Of a stretch of DNA of 64,000 nt, positions 33,301 through 45,513 are shown piece by piece. The DNA is from Gentiana macrophylla (lineage: Eukaryota; Streptophyta; Magnoliopsida; Gentianales; Gentianaceae). Under the pieces are notes generated by a model. It had not been told where the DNA came from and searched no databases. It saw only the letters and a program-made list of their open reading frames with translations. The stretch spans positions 60,172,407 through 60,236,406 of the forward strand of contig CM047817.1 of assembly GCA_026214975.1 (NCBI GenBank), in the 5' to 3' direction. Position 1 is the stretch's first letter. Each line of letters begins with the position of its first letter. Both the position numbers and the translations under genes were made by a program.

Positions 33301-36289
33301 CCAAGCCCTTTCTGACTTTGCCTATGAAAACTTCAAATCATCGGTTAGGATAGATTCGACATTATCCTCTTCCATATCTAATATGGAATTTATTCAACCT
33401 TTATTCTTTGGAACTAGGTTAAGTATAAGGGCACTATCCCGAAACGGGTAAGGGATACATCGCATGGCTTGCGTCACACCTTTATCATATAAAGTGTTAT
33501 TTCCATTTTGGGAACACAATCTAATTGCGTATCCCAAAGATGGTATCCTTCAAGGGAGAATCTTATTCCCTTTCAGACGACAAATACCCTTGTGTATTAA
33601 TTACTTCAATCCAATTGAAGATTAATTCCTAAGTAGCTCATCAATCTCATATTTGTACTAGCTCGAACTTTTCGGGCTTTCCGAATTATGCATTTCACTG
33701 ATTACACTTGACTATTTCTAAAAATAGTCATAGAGATTAACAAACAATTATTTGTGGCATTAATTGTCATAAGCCAACAAACATCGGTATGTTTAGGCTT
33801 TAGACAATTTTTCTAGAGTTTACGACCTTTTTCATAAAAGGGTATTTTAGTCATCTTTAGATAAGATACGTATTACCCACGTGATTCATAATCATATGGT
33901 TCAACATCATCAGAATGACGTTTAATTACACGCTTCCCTTCCAGAGAGACTATGTCTAGAGTAACCACAAATCAAGGATAATAACCAAACAAATATTTAG
34001 TTGAGATCCCATCACTTATATCATCTATATAGTGACATCAATCTAGTATGTTAAATTCAGTGACCTTCCAACTTTATCGGAATAACATTTATTCTTTATG
34101 ATTGAATATGTCTACTAAATCCTAACAAATAACTGAAAGCATGTTCTTTATAAGAACCGGAACATAATAACATTTATTTAGTTCCCTTATCAGTTTACTA
34201 GATTCAGAATATTGTAAGTGTTACAACGTTTGCTTCACCTTCCATATCTGTATTTAATCTTTCTAATTAATCACACTCGCAAGATATCATATATCAAAGA
34301 TTTGACTTGAACTTAGATTGATTTATCTCAACTTACTTGCCTATAATAGAAACTTCAATAAGTTCTCTATTTAAGCACATGCCCTAACTTTCATTTTAAA
34401 CCTTCAAGCACTTGTAAATGTTTCTTATTGTAGTCTTCATGAGACTTAAGAAAGTTCACAAGAGCTATGTCTTTGATTTCCTTTCATAAAGAAAATCTAA
34501 AGTTTATTAATTAGTTTATTTATCCTTTTGAATCGTATTCAAAACATTGACTATCTAATTAACCTTTAAGCAATGATAGAATTAAGTCGATACTTAAATC
34601 TTACAATTTTGAAAACAACCTTTCCAAAATTAGATGTGGTCATTCTTATCCAACGTTTGAATTAATTGTCATCGTATGACAGAATGATCATCTTGGATCG
34701 TATCCAATATATGACTAATTCGTTGAAACTTATTTCAAATGATTTAATCATATCATGAGCTTCCGCTTTCATTAATAATTAAAGTCTCGGAGCACTGCAT
34801 CAATTATGTAATCTCCTTGTCTCTAAATACTATAACGGGATTGCTCATGTCATTGCTTATTTTAAAAGGATTAAAATTACTTAACCATATTTGAGAACGT
34901 TTCTCAAAATTAACAGTCATAATTTGGTTTTACTAATCGAGAATAAAGCATAAATATAAAGTTTGCTAAAACTACAACATAAAAATGAAAATAAAAGAGT
35001 GTTGTTGTTTATACACGCAAATCAAAAATGGTCTTTTGATTTATGATTTTGCTCCCACTAGTCAACTACTCCCAATTGACTTTCAAGAATCTTTCAAAAT
35101 TCTTTAGTGGCCAAGATCCCATCTGGTTACCCCGATTCCCGACGAGGGCCGATCAACCGGAATAATTCGAAAGGTATGTAACTCTTACCAATCACATCTC
35201 TATGTGACTCTTGGTGGCTGACTAGTCAACTCTTTGACAATTCACATCTTTATGTGGTAGTCAACCCCTTGCCTCTAGAATAAGACGGTCCTGACGAGTG
35301 CCAATCACCGCAATACTCTAGTCAAGTCATAACCCAATATTCATGAGACCTCATACGATCATATCTCAATAACGACGATATACCCGTGGTAGGTCAACTC
35401 CCGACGAGGGCCGATCAGTTGGATCCGAACAAAGGCTCTTCACCGTCGCTATAATATTGGGAGACAATTTTTCGACTTGATTTTTGTTGTGGAAGTATTT
35501 ACGTAAATTATTTCACTTAATTAATTTTAATTACGGTCTCATCAAATATATCTATCTCTATAGACATACATCCTACACATTTATCTAGATCGTGCCTAGT
35601 CATGCATCTATCGTATCATATAAAATAAATACAATCACAAAATAAATAAATGCGTAAAGTAACCGGTATGATCATGGACTTTTCCTAGGTGCGGTTTCGA
35701 ATACAAACTGACGAAACCGCGGGTCACAATCTAAGGGTAGATGCAACCGCCAATAGGATCTTTAATGCTCCATTCTCCAATGGGATCTTTATTTTCGTCT
35801 TTCTTTGGTCTTCATCTTTCGCTCCATTCTTATTACATTTAATTCTATCTAATAAAATAAATACACCACCGCTTTACGGAGGGGAGCTAACGGAATGGGA
35901 TGAATGCAGAAAATAAACTAGGTCACGTTCTTCATAACGGCCTTGGACAATTTTTAAACCAACAGAAAAATTAAATCATTCACATTTATCCTATCGGTCG
36001 AGTCCATGATCAATCGGGGTCCATATAATCATATTATAACTACTATATCTAATCCATACAATAACATCTTATGAAAAAGATAAAATTAAAATTTAAGTAC
36101 TTGCGTCTTAATTAATCAATTAACATTTAATCTATTAAATAATTTTATCCAATCAATTAACTAATTAACATTTAATTAATTAAATGATTTAATCGAAATA
36201 AAATTAACGATTAATTTTAAACGATTTTAATTAATTGGAACTATTCCAAAAATAAATCAAAATTAAAATTAACTCTCTTTTGTTTCTTT
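33301..36289. other. AT-rich interior of the third copia, no gene seen
   Basis: About 3 kb where gag, protease and most of integrase would be expected on the minus strand. I recognise no gag zinc knuckle, no protease motif and no integrase motif. It may be a non-coding, LARD-like replacement or simply decayed sequence. Confidence 0.45.
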
Positions 36290-36660
36290 CCTTTTGATTC
36301 TTAATCAAAAGGAATGCCTTTGGTTTCCTAAACCAAAAGGCATCTTCCTAAACCAAATTTGGCTTAGGCCTGACCACTTTCCAAAATCAAAATTTTGGAA
36401 GTGGCCTAGGTCTAGGCCTTTTACAAATCAAGTATTTGAAAAGGACCTAGGCCTATTCCAAATCAAATATTTGGAAATGCAAAATAATTTTGGTTTAGGC
36501 CTAGCCACTTTCCAAAATCAAAATTTTGGATGTGGCCTAGGCCTAGGTTTTTTCCCAAATCAAATATTTGGAAAGGGCCAAGGCCTATTCCAAACAAAGT
36601 TTGGAAAGACCATTATTATTTTAATGCCATGTGGCATCCCAATGGCCCAAACTATTTGAA
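36290..36660. repeat. Tandem palindromic repeats near the 5' end of the third copia
   Basis: Repeated inverted pairs with a three-base CAA or AAA spacer: CCAAAATCAAAATTTTGG (twice), CCAAATCAAATATTTGG (twice), CCAAACAAAGTTTGG. They alternate with CCTAGGCCTAGG-type palindromes. The two halves (about 36380-36480 and 36508-36600) are imperfect tandem copies of each other. Confidence 0.75.
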
Positions 36661-36962
36661 CCATTGGTTAGCCACATGACACAACTAAACAAAGCAGATA
36701 TCAATCACAACTATGAACCATATTGAATCACAAAATACACAAAACAAAAGTTTGGAGATCCGCCAGCATTGATCGGTCAACCGATCGCCGGCAAAGAAGT
36801 CGCTGCGCCGCCGCTTGATCGGCCGAGCACCACCAGATCTCGTTTTTTTTTTCATGTATCAATTTTGCAAATCAAAAAAAATCTTTCATCTTTGAATTAC
36901 GTGATTTAAACAATAAAATTAACTACGCAATATAACATGCTTATTGCTTAAGCTCGAAGCTC

Positions 36963-36974
36963 GCTCTGCTACCA
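36963..36974 (-). promoter_or_regulatory. Primer binding site of the third copia
   Basis: TGGTAGCAGAGC on the minus strand, one mismatch from TGGTATCAGAGC, directly after the 5' LTR end. Confidence 0.8.
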
Positions 36975-36975
36975 C

Positions 36976-37540
36976 TGTTAGGAAATCTACGCGGGAACGC
37001 AGCGGAATTTAAAATTTTATTTCCTTTTAACCAGGATCGACTTCGTTTAAGAAATAAACAAATAAGTGGTAGACGGTGGTTACCTTGGTTGATCTATAAG
37101 ATCGACGCTTTGACCGTCTAAGGATAGTAGTTCTGCATAGAGCCGCCCAAGTGTTCGGCCTCTACCGCTAGTCCACACGAACACCCCGCCGAAATCCCAT
37201 CATGGATTGCTATTGGAAAACTCCGGTTGCTAGACCGGCCCTTTTCCCCTCTCTCCAACTCTCTATAGGATGCTCTCTATTTTACACAAGAACTATTAGT
37301 TCTTGGAATTGTATTGTACAAAGAGCTTGACACCCACCTCTTATTTATAGTGTAGGGGCACCCCATCTAGGTGTGGAGGAGAAGAAAACCTTTTCCCAAT
37401 AAAATAAGGAAAATATAATTTATTGATTTATCTCATTTATTCTAATATCTTATATCAAATAAATCTAGGATATTGTCAATATCTTATATTGAATATTCCC
37501 AAGATATTGTCAATATGTTATATTGACAATATTTATCTTA
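36976..37540 (-). repeat. Truncated 5' LTR of the third copia
   Basis: The 565 bases match 29579-30145 closely with few differences. Similarity stops after ATTTATCTTA at 37540, so about 1.4 kb of the LTR (its U3 side) is missing. Confidence 0.85.
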
Positions 37541-37859
37541 TATTGGCTACGGGAGTCATCCCCTAAGCTAGATCTAGCTCCGGGTAGGCCATCTAGATCA
37601 CTGTGCTACATTACGTGACTTTGCTTCGTAGGCCTCCATCTCATATAACTCACTCACTTACAAAACTAGGGATGCCGATATTAACCGTATTCCTCACCTA
37701 GGAAACATTCCTATGGTTAGGCGTACTTCCTAGATGATCGTATCAGTCTCTGTCCCATTAACATTCACGTTTTAGGTCTCCTGTTAATCTACGATTTACG
37801 TATAACTAGGTGTCGACAATTCCCAAATACAGAACAGATATAGATCTCCATGAAAGTCC
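37541..37859. other. Unassigned sequence between LTR and satellite
   Basis: About 320 bases with no ORF, repeat or motif that I recognise. It breaks both the third copia and the start of the satellite. Confidence 0.5.
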
Positions 37860-40800
37860 CGGAAGATCAATTCATGAGCCGACTAATAAGAAGAAAACAT
37901 GAATTCGAATTCGTTACCAAAGAAAAAACACAAATTTCTACTCGTTATAAAAGGAAAGCACAAATTTCCGACGATGTCAACTCGTTATCAAGGAGAAAAA
38001 CATTTTTTCTGCAAGGACAACTCGTTACAAGAGAAAAACACAAATTTGAACTCGTTAATATGAATAAAACATGAATTCGAACTCGTTACTAAAGATTAAA
38101 CACAAATTTCTACTCGTTATAAAGGGAAAACACAAATTTCCGGCGATGTCAACTCGTTATCAGGGAAAAAACATTTTTTTCTGCAAGGACAACTCGTTAC
38201 TAGAGAAAAACACAAATTTGAACTCATAAATAAGAAGAAAACATGAATTCGAATTCGTTACCAAAGAAAAAACACAAATTTCTACTCGTTATAAAAGGAA
38301 AACGCAAAATTTCCGGCGATGTCAACTCGTTATCAAGGAAAAAAACACTTTTTTGGCAAAGACAACTCGTTACCAGAGAATTAAACAAATTTGAACTCGT
38401 TAATAAGAAGAAAACATGAATTTGAACTCGTTACCAAAGAAAACACACAAATTTCTACTCGTTATAAAGGGAAAACACAAATTTTTGGCGATGTCAACTC
38501 GTTATCAGGGAAAAAACCTTTTTTTCTGCAAGGACAACTCGTTACTAGAGAAAAACACAAACTTGAACTCGTTAATATGAAGAAAACATAAATTCGAACT
38601 CGTTACAAAAGATAAAACACAAATTTATACTCGTTATAAAGAGAAGACACAAATTTCCGTCGATGTCAACTCGTTATCAGGGAAAAACCTTTTTTTCTGC
38701 AAGGGCAACTCATTACCAGAGAAAAACAAAAATTTGAACTCGTTAATATGAAGAAAACGTGAATTAGAACTCGTTACCAAAGAAAAAACACAAATTTCTA
38801 CTCGTTATAAAGGGAAAACACAAATTTCTGTCGATGTCAACTCGTTATCCGGGAAAAAACCTTTTTTCTGCAAGGGCTACTCATTACCAGTGAAAAACAA
38901 AAATTTGAACACGTTAATAAGAAGGAAACATGAATTCAACTCGTTATCAAAGAAAAAACACAAATTTCTACTCGTTATAAAGGGAAAACACAAGTTTCCG
39001 GCGATGTCAACTCGTTATTAGTGAAAAAAACCTTTTTTCTACAAGGACAACTCGTTACTAGAGAAAAACACAAATTTGAACTTGTTAATATGAAGAAAAC
39101 ATGAAATAAACTCGTTACCAAAGATAAAACACAAATTTCTACTCGTTATAAAGGGAAAACACAAAATTTCCGAAGATGTCAACTCGTTATCAGGAAAAAA
39201 CCCTTTTTCTGCAAGGACAACTCGTTACCAGAAAAATAAAATGAAATCACAAATTTCCGGCGAGGTCAACACGTTATTAGGGAAAAAACATATTTTCTGT
39301 GAAGACAACTCGTTACCAGAGAAAAACACAAATTTGAACTCGTTAATAAGAAGAAAACATGAATTCGAACTCGTTACCAAAGAAAAAAACACAAATTTCT
39401 ACTCGTTATAAAGGGAAAACACAAATTTCCGGCGATGTCAACTTATTATCAGGTAAAAAACATTTTTTCTGTGAGGACAACTCGTTACCAGATAAAAACA
39501 CAAATTTGAACTCGTTAATAAGAAGAAAACGTGAATTCGAACTCGTTACCAAAGGAAAAACACACATTTCTACTCGTTATAAAGGGAAAACAAAATTTCC
39601 GATGATGTCAACTCGTTATCACTCGTTACGAAAGAAAAAAAAAACAAATTTCTACTCGTTATAAAGGGAAAACACAAATTTCCGTCAATGTCAACTCGTT
39701 ATCAGGGAAAAAACTTTTTTTCTGCAAGGGCAACTCGTTAGCAGATAAAAACACAAATTTGAACTCATTAATAAGAAGAAAACATGAACTCGAACTCGTT
39801 AGCAAAGAAAAAACACAAATATCTTCTCGTTATAAAGGGAAAACGCAAACTTCCGGCGATGTCAACTTGTTATTAGGGAAAAAAACATATTTTTCTACAA
39901 GGATAACTCGTAACCAGAGAAAAACACAAATTTGAACTCGTTAATAGGAAGAAAACAAGAATTTGAACTCGTTACCAAAGATAAAACACAAATTTCTACT
40001 CGTTATAAAGGGAAAACACAAATTTCCGGCGATGTCAACTCGTTATCAGGGAAAATACATTTTTTCTGCAAGGACAACTCGTTACCAGAGAAAAACACAA
40101 ATTTGAACTCTTTAGTAAAAAGAAAACATGAATTCGAACTCGTTACCAAAGAAAAAACACAAATTTCTACTCGTTATAAAGGGCAAACACAAATTTCCGG
40201 CTATGTCAACTCGTTATCAGGGACAAAACAATTTTTCTGCAAGGACAACTCGTTACCAGAGAAAAACACAAATTTGAACTCGTTAATAAGAAGAAAACAT
40301 GAATTCGAACTCGTTACCAAAGAAAAAAACACATTTCTACTCGTTATAAAGGGAAAACACAAATTTCCGTCAATGTCAACTCGTTATCAGGGAAAAAACC
40401 TTTTTTCTGCATGGTGAACTCGTTAGCAGATAATAACACAAATTTGAACTCGTTAATAAGAAAACATGAATTCGAACTAGTTAGCAAAGAAAAAACACAA
40501 ATATCTTCTCGTTATAAAAGGAAAAGGCAAATTTCCGGCGATGTCAACTCGTTATTAAGGAAAAAAACATTTTTTCGGCAAGGACAACTCGTTACCAGAG
40601 AAAAACACAAATTTGAAATCGTTAATAAGAAGAAAACATGAATTCGAACTCGTTACCAAAGAAAACACACAAATTTCTACTCGTTATAAAGGGAAAACAT
40701 AAATTTCCAGCGATGTCAACTCGTATCAGGGAAAAACCCTTTTTTCTGCAAGGACAACTCGTTACTAGAGAAAAACACTAATTTGAACTCGTTAATATGA

Positions 40801-41701
40801 AGAAAACATGAATTCGAACTCGTTACTAAAGATAAAACACAAATTCCTAGTCGTTATAAAAAGGAAGACACAAATTTCTGGCGATGTCAACTTGTTATCA
40901 GGGAAAAAACCTTTTTTCTGCAAGGACAACTCGTTACCAGAGAAAAACAAAATCCGAACTCGTTAATATGAAGAAAACATGTATTCAAACTCGTTACCAA
41001 AGAAAAAACACAAATTTCTACTCGTTATAAAGGGAAAACACAAATTTCCGGCCATGTCAACTCGTTATCAAGGAAAAAACCTTTTTTCCAGCAATGACAA
41101 CTTGTTACCGGAGAAAAACACAAATTTGAACTCGTTAATAAGAAGAAAACATGAAATCGAACTCGTTTCCAAATAAAAAACACAAATATCAACTCGTTAT
41201 AAAGGGACAACACAAACTTCCGACGATGTCAACTCGTTATCATTGAAAAAATAAATTTTGCAAGGTCAACTCGTTACCAGAGAAAAACACAAATTTGAAA
41301 CTCGTTAATAAGAAGAAAACATGAAATCGAACTCGTTCCCAAATAAAAAACACAAATATCTACTCGTTATAATGGGACAACACAAACTTCCGACGATGTC
41401 AACTCGTTATCATTGAGAAAAGAATTCTGCAAGGTCAACTCGTTACCAGAGAAAAACACAAATTTGAAATTCTTAATAAGAAGAAAACATGAATTCGAAC
41501 TCCTTACCAAAGAAAAAACACAAATTTCTACTCGTTATAAAGGGAAAACACTAATTTCCGGCGATGTCAACTCGTTATCAGGGAAAAAACCTTTTTTTTT
41601 GCAAAGACAACTCGTTACGGAGAAAACACAAATTTGAACTCGTAAATATGAAGAAAACATGAATTCGAACTCGTTACTAAAGATTAAACAAAAATTTCTA
41701 C
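37860..41701 (+). repeat. Satellite array, 171-bp unit of five ACTCGTTA sub-blocks
   Basis: About 22 head-to-tail units, ending at the assembly gap. A typical unit (for example 40131-40301) is 171 bases. Each unit has five sub-blocks of about 31, 40, 39, 30 and 31 bases. All begin ACTCGTTA and continue with A-rich text: ACCAAAG..., ATAAAGGGAAAAC..., ATCAGGGAAAAAAC..., ACCAGAGAAAAAC..., AATAAGAAG.... The second block carries the only GC-rich word, CCGGCGATGTCA. Unit length is a multiple of three, which is why long open frames occur by chance. Units vary by substitutions, small indels and missing blocks (for example near 39220-39260 and 39610). Confidence 0.93.
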
Positions 41702-41801
41702 NNNNNNNNNNNNNNNNNNNNNNNNNNNNNNNNNNNNNNNNNNNNNNNNNNNNNNNNNNNNNNNNNNNNNNNNNNNNNNNNNNNNNNNNNNNNNNNNNNN
41801 N
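41702..41801. other. Assembly gap (100 N)
   Basis: Exactly 100 N, the usual placeholder for a gap of unknown size. It lies between the satellite and a Tat gag, so neither the array length nor the join is known. Confidence 0.98.
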
Positions 41802-42751
41802 GGAGCTTCCGACTCCTCTTTAGGCGGTTGGCCTCCTCACCCTGACAATGTTTGTAGGCCAGATCCATACACTCGTCCATTGACTTTGGAAGTCGGCCAT
41901 TTAGCCTGGCGTACAATCGACCTTCTCGTAATCCTGCTACGAAAGTGGTGATCAAGAGGTGCTCTTCTGCATTCCCGACCTGCCTAGACTCCTCGTTGAA
42001 TCTCTTCAAGTATTGCAATACGGACTCTTCTTTTTTCTATCGAATGGTGAGGAGGTACGTGACATTCCTCTGGAAAGGTTTGGCTGTGACAAAAGCGTGC
42101 AGAAATCTTCTTGCCAGGGTTTCAAAATTCTCGATGGACCAAGGTGGTAATTTCTGGAACCACTCACGAGCCCTTCCCGTAAGTAAAGCCGGGAAGGCTT
42201 TGCACTTCATCTCTTCGGGTGCACAGTCTAAATTCATGTGCATTAGATACTGAAAGAGGTGGTCCTGGGGATCTTTCGTCCCGTCATATGCTTCTAGTTT
42301 TGGGATCTTAAATCTCTCTGGGCGTGGGTAGTTCAAAATCTGCTCTGAGAATGGTGATTCGATAGAGAGATCGTCCGTTTTCTTTCCCAGGATCCCGTCT
42401 AGTTCCGCCCTGGCAGCCTCCTGGGCCTGAGCCTTAACCTGTCTGTGCTGCGTATGAGAGGTGGAGGAGAGAGTTTCTCCTCTATCCTCTTTATTTGCCG
42501 GGTTATCTTTTGGGTCCACATTTTGTGGAGCTTCTTCTTCTCGCCCTTTTAGGGCCAAACCTAGTACACTTTTGAACGCTGGTACGTCCAAATTACGCGC
42601 CTCCAGTGAAAGGCTCATTGTCTTTGGATCTCGCCAATGTTTCCTCCGGATTGGTTTGCGGTTGGCTAGCAGTAGCAGTTGGGTCTATGTCTCCAGTATC
42701 CCTAGCTGCCGCTGTTTGGGTCCTTTTTCCAGTATTTTTTGGTGGTACCAT
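41802..42751 (-). pseudogene. Tat2 gag, frameshifted and cut by the gap
   Basis: The likely start is the minus-strand ATG at 42751 (MVPPKNTGKRTQTAAARDTG), 61 bases from the LTR. This frame stops near 42590; the main part is in the next frame (42037-42618). That part contains LNYPRPERFKIPKLEAYDGT, HLFQYLMHMNLDCAPEEMKC and AFPALLTGRAREWFQKLPPW, the plant retrotransposon gag domain in the form typical of Tat elements. A stop at about 42037 is followed by the rest of the domain in another frame (LQYLKRFNEESRQVGNAEEH, ARLNGRLPKSMDECMDLAYK) up to the gap. The sequence is only distantly like the Tat1 gag. Confidence 0.85.
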
Positions 42752-42783
42752 CGCTGTTTCTTGATCGAATCGTTATCAAAAGA

Positions 42784-42803
42784 GGACCCTCCTTCTAGCG
42801 CCA
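42784..42803 (-). promoter_or_regulatory. Primer binding site of Tat2
   Basis: TGGCGCTAGAAGGAGGGTCC on the minus strand, eight bases after the LTR end. TGG at the start fits pairing with a tRNA CCA end. I have not identified the tRNA. Confidence 0.6.
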
Positions 42804-42811
42804 ATTGATGA

Positions 42812-43432
42812 TGTTGGAACTCACCTATAGATCCGAATAACCTCTAGGACGATTCAAACAAGAACAAAGACAATAGGGATCGTGATTTGTGTAAGATTAA
42901 GACTGAGCCTGAGAGTTACTTTCTCTCAAGTTGCCTACGTATCCAATAATGAGTTTGGAATCAAGTCATTCGTAGTTCCTTAGGGCTGATTATATAGGGA
43001 GGTGTCTCACCTCTTCTCTTGTCAAACAAGTCGTAGAATCCTTAAACCCTAAGGATCATCACGTGTTTATCTCTGACAAGGGATAATTATGATTATATTC
43101 GAATTATGGGATTTCCTTCCGGTGATCCGGGGATTCTCTGATGATTATCATATAATATAGGCACATGTGCTACTGATCATTTAAGGAAAGAGCCTGTCGA
43201 TCCCTGACGAGCACCTCAGGTCGTCTCGACCTGAGTTACGTGTCCTACCTCCCGACCTGGCCGAGTGCAAACACAGCGGCGATAGCGAGCAGGGATGGGC
43301 ATACCTCCCTCCTGAGGTAAGGTCTTAATACTGTAGGGCTCCTGGCCCTACAAGCTTCCCTCCTATCTTTCTTCATTAACCTTGGGATGTTGTAAAGGTG
43401 ACACGTGGCCAGGTCTATCAATACCATCGTCA
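42812..43432 (-). repeat. Tat2 5' LTR
   Basis: 621 bases, minus-strand TGACGATGGT to GTTCCAACA. A TATA-like box (CTATATAATC) lies near 42988-42997. Its outer end coincides with the point where similarity to Athila A stops, which fixes the boundary; the expected target duplicate is AAGTC (43433-43437). Confidence 0.82.
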
Positions 43433-43745
43433 AAGTCCAAGCCCAATTCATCTTGTAAAGTATCGGAAACTGCGTTGCAAGATCACCAATCAGATTCTCG
43501 GTCCAATCTTTGCTCGAAACACTTCAACCTTCAGACTCCATTCGGTTCTCTATCGATTAAATCTCTCATTCAAATTAATGTTGCTCCGAACACTCGTCCA
43601 TCTGTCAATAAAACCATACAACACATAGTAGCTTCTATTTCTAGCAAATAAAGCATAAAATACACGGGTAATACACATAATACCAATTTAGTCACCCAGG
43701 ACATGGCTTAATGACATTTAGCTAATTAACTCATGATTTCATACA
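43433..43745 (-). repeat. Athila B 3' LTR, truncated
   Basis: Matches 6582-6895 of copy A. The lower part of the LTR, including the TATA box and the hairpin, is displaced by Tat2. Confidence 0.75.
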
Positions 43746-43747
43746 TA

Positions 43748-44029
43748 TTATCCCCATTCAGAACACAAATCCGGGTTAGATTGATGGTAAATAATGATAC
43801 CAAATTGACCGTCATCAAGAACAACGTAAAACTCTCAAACCATGGTCTCGTAGATACGCCCTCGAGGTGCGCCGACCAATTCGGTCCAACCGCCCCACTC
43901 AATACGGGATTCAGAATACTCATCGATCTTTTTCAAGTTCAGTCCTCTTTCTAAGAGGATGGGGTGTCAATTGAAGAACTCGATGAAAGCGGTACGGGCA
44001 TCAATAGAAGCAACATCATAAAAATCCAT
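43748..44029 (-). pseudogene. Short Athila B ORF, dead copy of 6898-7179
   Basis: Same start (MDFYDVAS...) at 44029 on the minus strand and the same pyrimidine-rich leader, but an in-frame TGA (TGC in copy A) follows the FFN codons. The rest is still alignable to copy A. Confidence 0.5.
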
Positions 44030-44109
44030 CGGAGTAGTGCGAGAAGAAGACATGGTGATAGATGAAGTTTGGAGAAAAAGAAGGAAGGAGAAAGATGGAG
44101 AGTCAAAAT

Positions 44110-45499
44110 TGTTAGGAACATTTTATTATGTTTTGATGATGGCCATACCAGCTGTTATAGCAAGCCTGAAATAAGTTAGAATTCTCTATATAAGTCTTTA
44201 CTTAGAGTCTGACATGTTGTATAAGTTGAGTCAGACAAGTATTGTACTAGTTGGTAGAATGGCATAGTAAAACAGACATTCGGCAGAGTGAAGCCAGCCA
44301 AGCACCAGTAGAGATACAATGAAGACTTTATGGTCTGACTTATAACCAAGGAAGTCTGTGATGATCTTGGATAAGTCTAAGTTTTGTTTCAAGTGATGAA
44401 ACTTAATATTCAAATATGGTGTACACTGATCTCACCCCAATCAAGGATCAGTGAAGTACAAAGATTCTCCTTAAACTAAAGCAAAAAAAAAAGAAAACAG
44501 TGAATCGGCTGAGTAAACTGACCTTCGGCTGAGTGAAGAAAAAACGGTGAAGGAAGAGCCAAAAACGGCTAAGTCGGAAGGATCACTCGACCGTTCGTAA
44601 AACAAATGAGTAATACTTACCGATCGATTTAATATATGTTGAAGATTCAGAAGATCATGCATTAAATAGAGGATCAATCAAGGACGGATTTTCTGCTATA
44701 CGTTTGAAGAAAAAATCCGATCACTGAAATCAAGGAGAATGCAATTAAGGGGGAATCAAGAATAAAATAAAGGATTATTCCCTCATTAATATAGCCAACG
44801 GACGGAATTTCAAAATCAAGGTTATTCAAGGCTATAAATAGGAGGCATTGACAGACAAACAAAAACAACGATCTGAGAAAGAAAAATTAAGCAGAAACTC
44901 TGTCAATTTAAAAAGCCTTCTCTAAACTTACAAGGACTTATCTACAGATCAACATGACATCAGAACTACAAAGTCATATTCAGCACTGAGATTGATCAAG
45001 CAAGTTGGTGAATATTATCACATCAAACTGAAGCAACTGAATCAGAAGAAATCTGAGAAGGAGTTGTGTGTGTGATAGCTGCTGAAGGATTTTGATCTCA
45101 AGGAGCAGTGAAAGAGACCGAATCATCAAGTGCATTGCAGTCAGGAGTGATAGTCTTGTAGATTGCGAATCTTGGGAAGTCAAGGACAATCATACTATTG
45201 TATCTGTGAAAACAATAGTGAATTCCTCCAATCATCACAGGAGAAGAGTGGATTAAGGGATTACACCACCTGAACCACTATAAGCCTTGTGTCAATTTAG
45301 TTTCTGCAAATTTACTTTCTGACATTTACTTAAATTGCCTAGATCATAACTTATATCTGTGGATCGCTAAACGATTTGAAAACAACATAGTAAGAAGGGA
45401 CTTATCCATTGCCCAAAAGCTTTTAAACATAAGAAAAGTTTTGAAACTCCACTATAGTCATTCACCCCGACTATAGTTTCACCTTCTCTGGGACCAACA
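44110..45499 (+). repeat. Sirevirus B 5' LTR
   Basis: 1,390 bases, TGTTAGGAAC to GGGACCAACA, with the TATA box near 44832-44841. It shares ATGGTGTACAC and TATTCAAGGC with the 5' LTR of copy A. Several short corrupted stretches occur at CAG/CTG sites (44590-44625, 45120-45140, 45360-45375). Confidence 0.92.
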
Positions 45500-45501
45500 A
45501 T

Positions 45502-45513
45502 TGGTATCACAAA
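45502..45513 (+). promoter_or_regulatory. Primer binding site of Sirevirus B, altered
   Basis: TGGTATCACAAA: the first eight bases match the standard site and the last four (normally GAGC) do not. The change is at a CAG site and may be a consensus error. Confidence 0.7.

Larger units (their letters stand above)
29579..37540 (-). mobile_element. Third copia element, decayed, minus strand
   Basis: Minus-strand order: truncated 5' LTR (36976-37540), primer site, interior of 5.4 kb, polypurine tract, full 3' LTR (29579-31553). The two LTR copies are close to identical over about 565 bases; the 5' LTR is then cut at 37540. Copia membership comes from the primer site, a classic polypurine tract and relics of reverse transcriptase on the minus strand. 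The interior has no ORF of any size and is AT-rich. Confidence 0.8.
41802..43432 (-). mobile_element. Tat-lineage element Tat2, 5' end
   Basis: On the minus strand: 5' LTR (42812-43432), primer site, gag, then the gap. It sits exactly where the Athila B sequence stops (43433), so it inserted into the Athila LTR. No pol is seen on the other side of the gap. Confidence 0.85.

Noticed and set aside
36294..36659. 121-codon ORF with repeated FPKSKFWKW/FQNQNF-type phrases
   Set aside because: It is generated by the tandem palindromic repeats; the coding frame of the host element would be on the other strand.
39932..40417. Open frames of up to 161 codons in the satellite with a 57-residue repeat
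   Set aside because: The 171-base unit is a multiple of three and AT-rich without many stops, so open frames arise by chance. Indels break them in other units and no codon bias or start context supports a gene.
37860..41701. Regularly spaced ACTCGTTA repeats resembling a CRISPR array
   Set aside because: The 'spacers' are themselves repeated every 171 bases and the window is plant DNA; it is a satellite.
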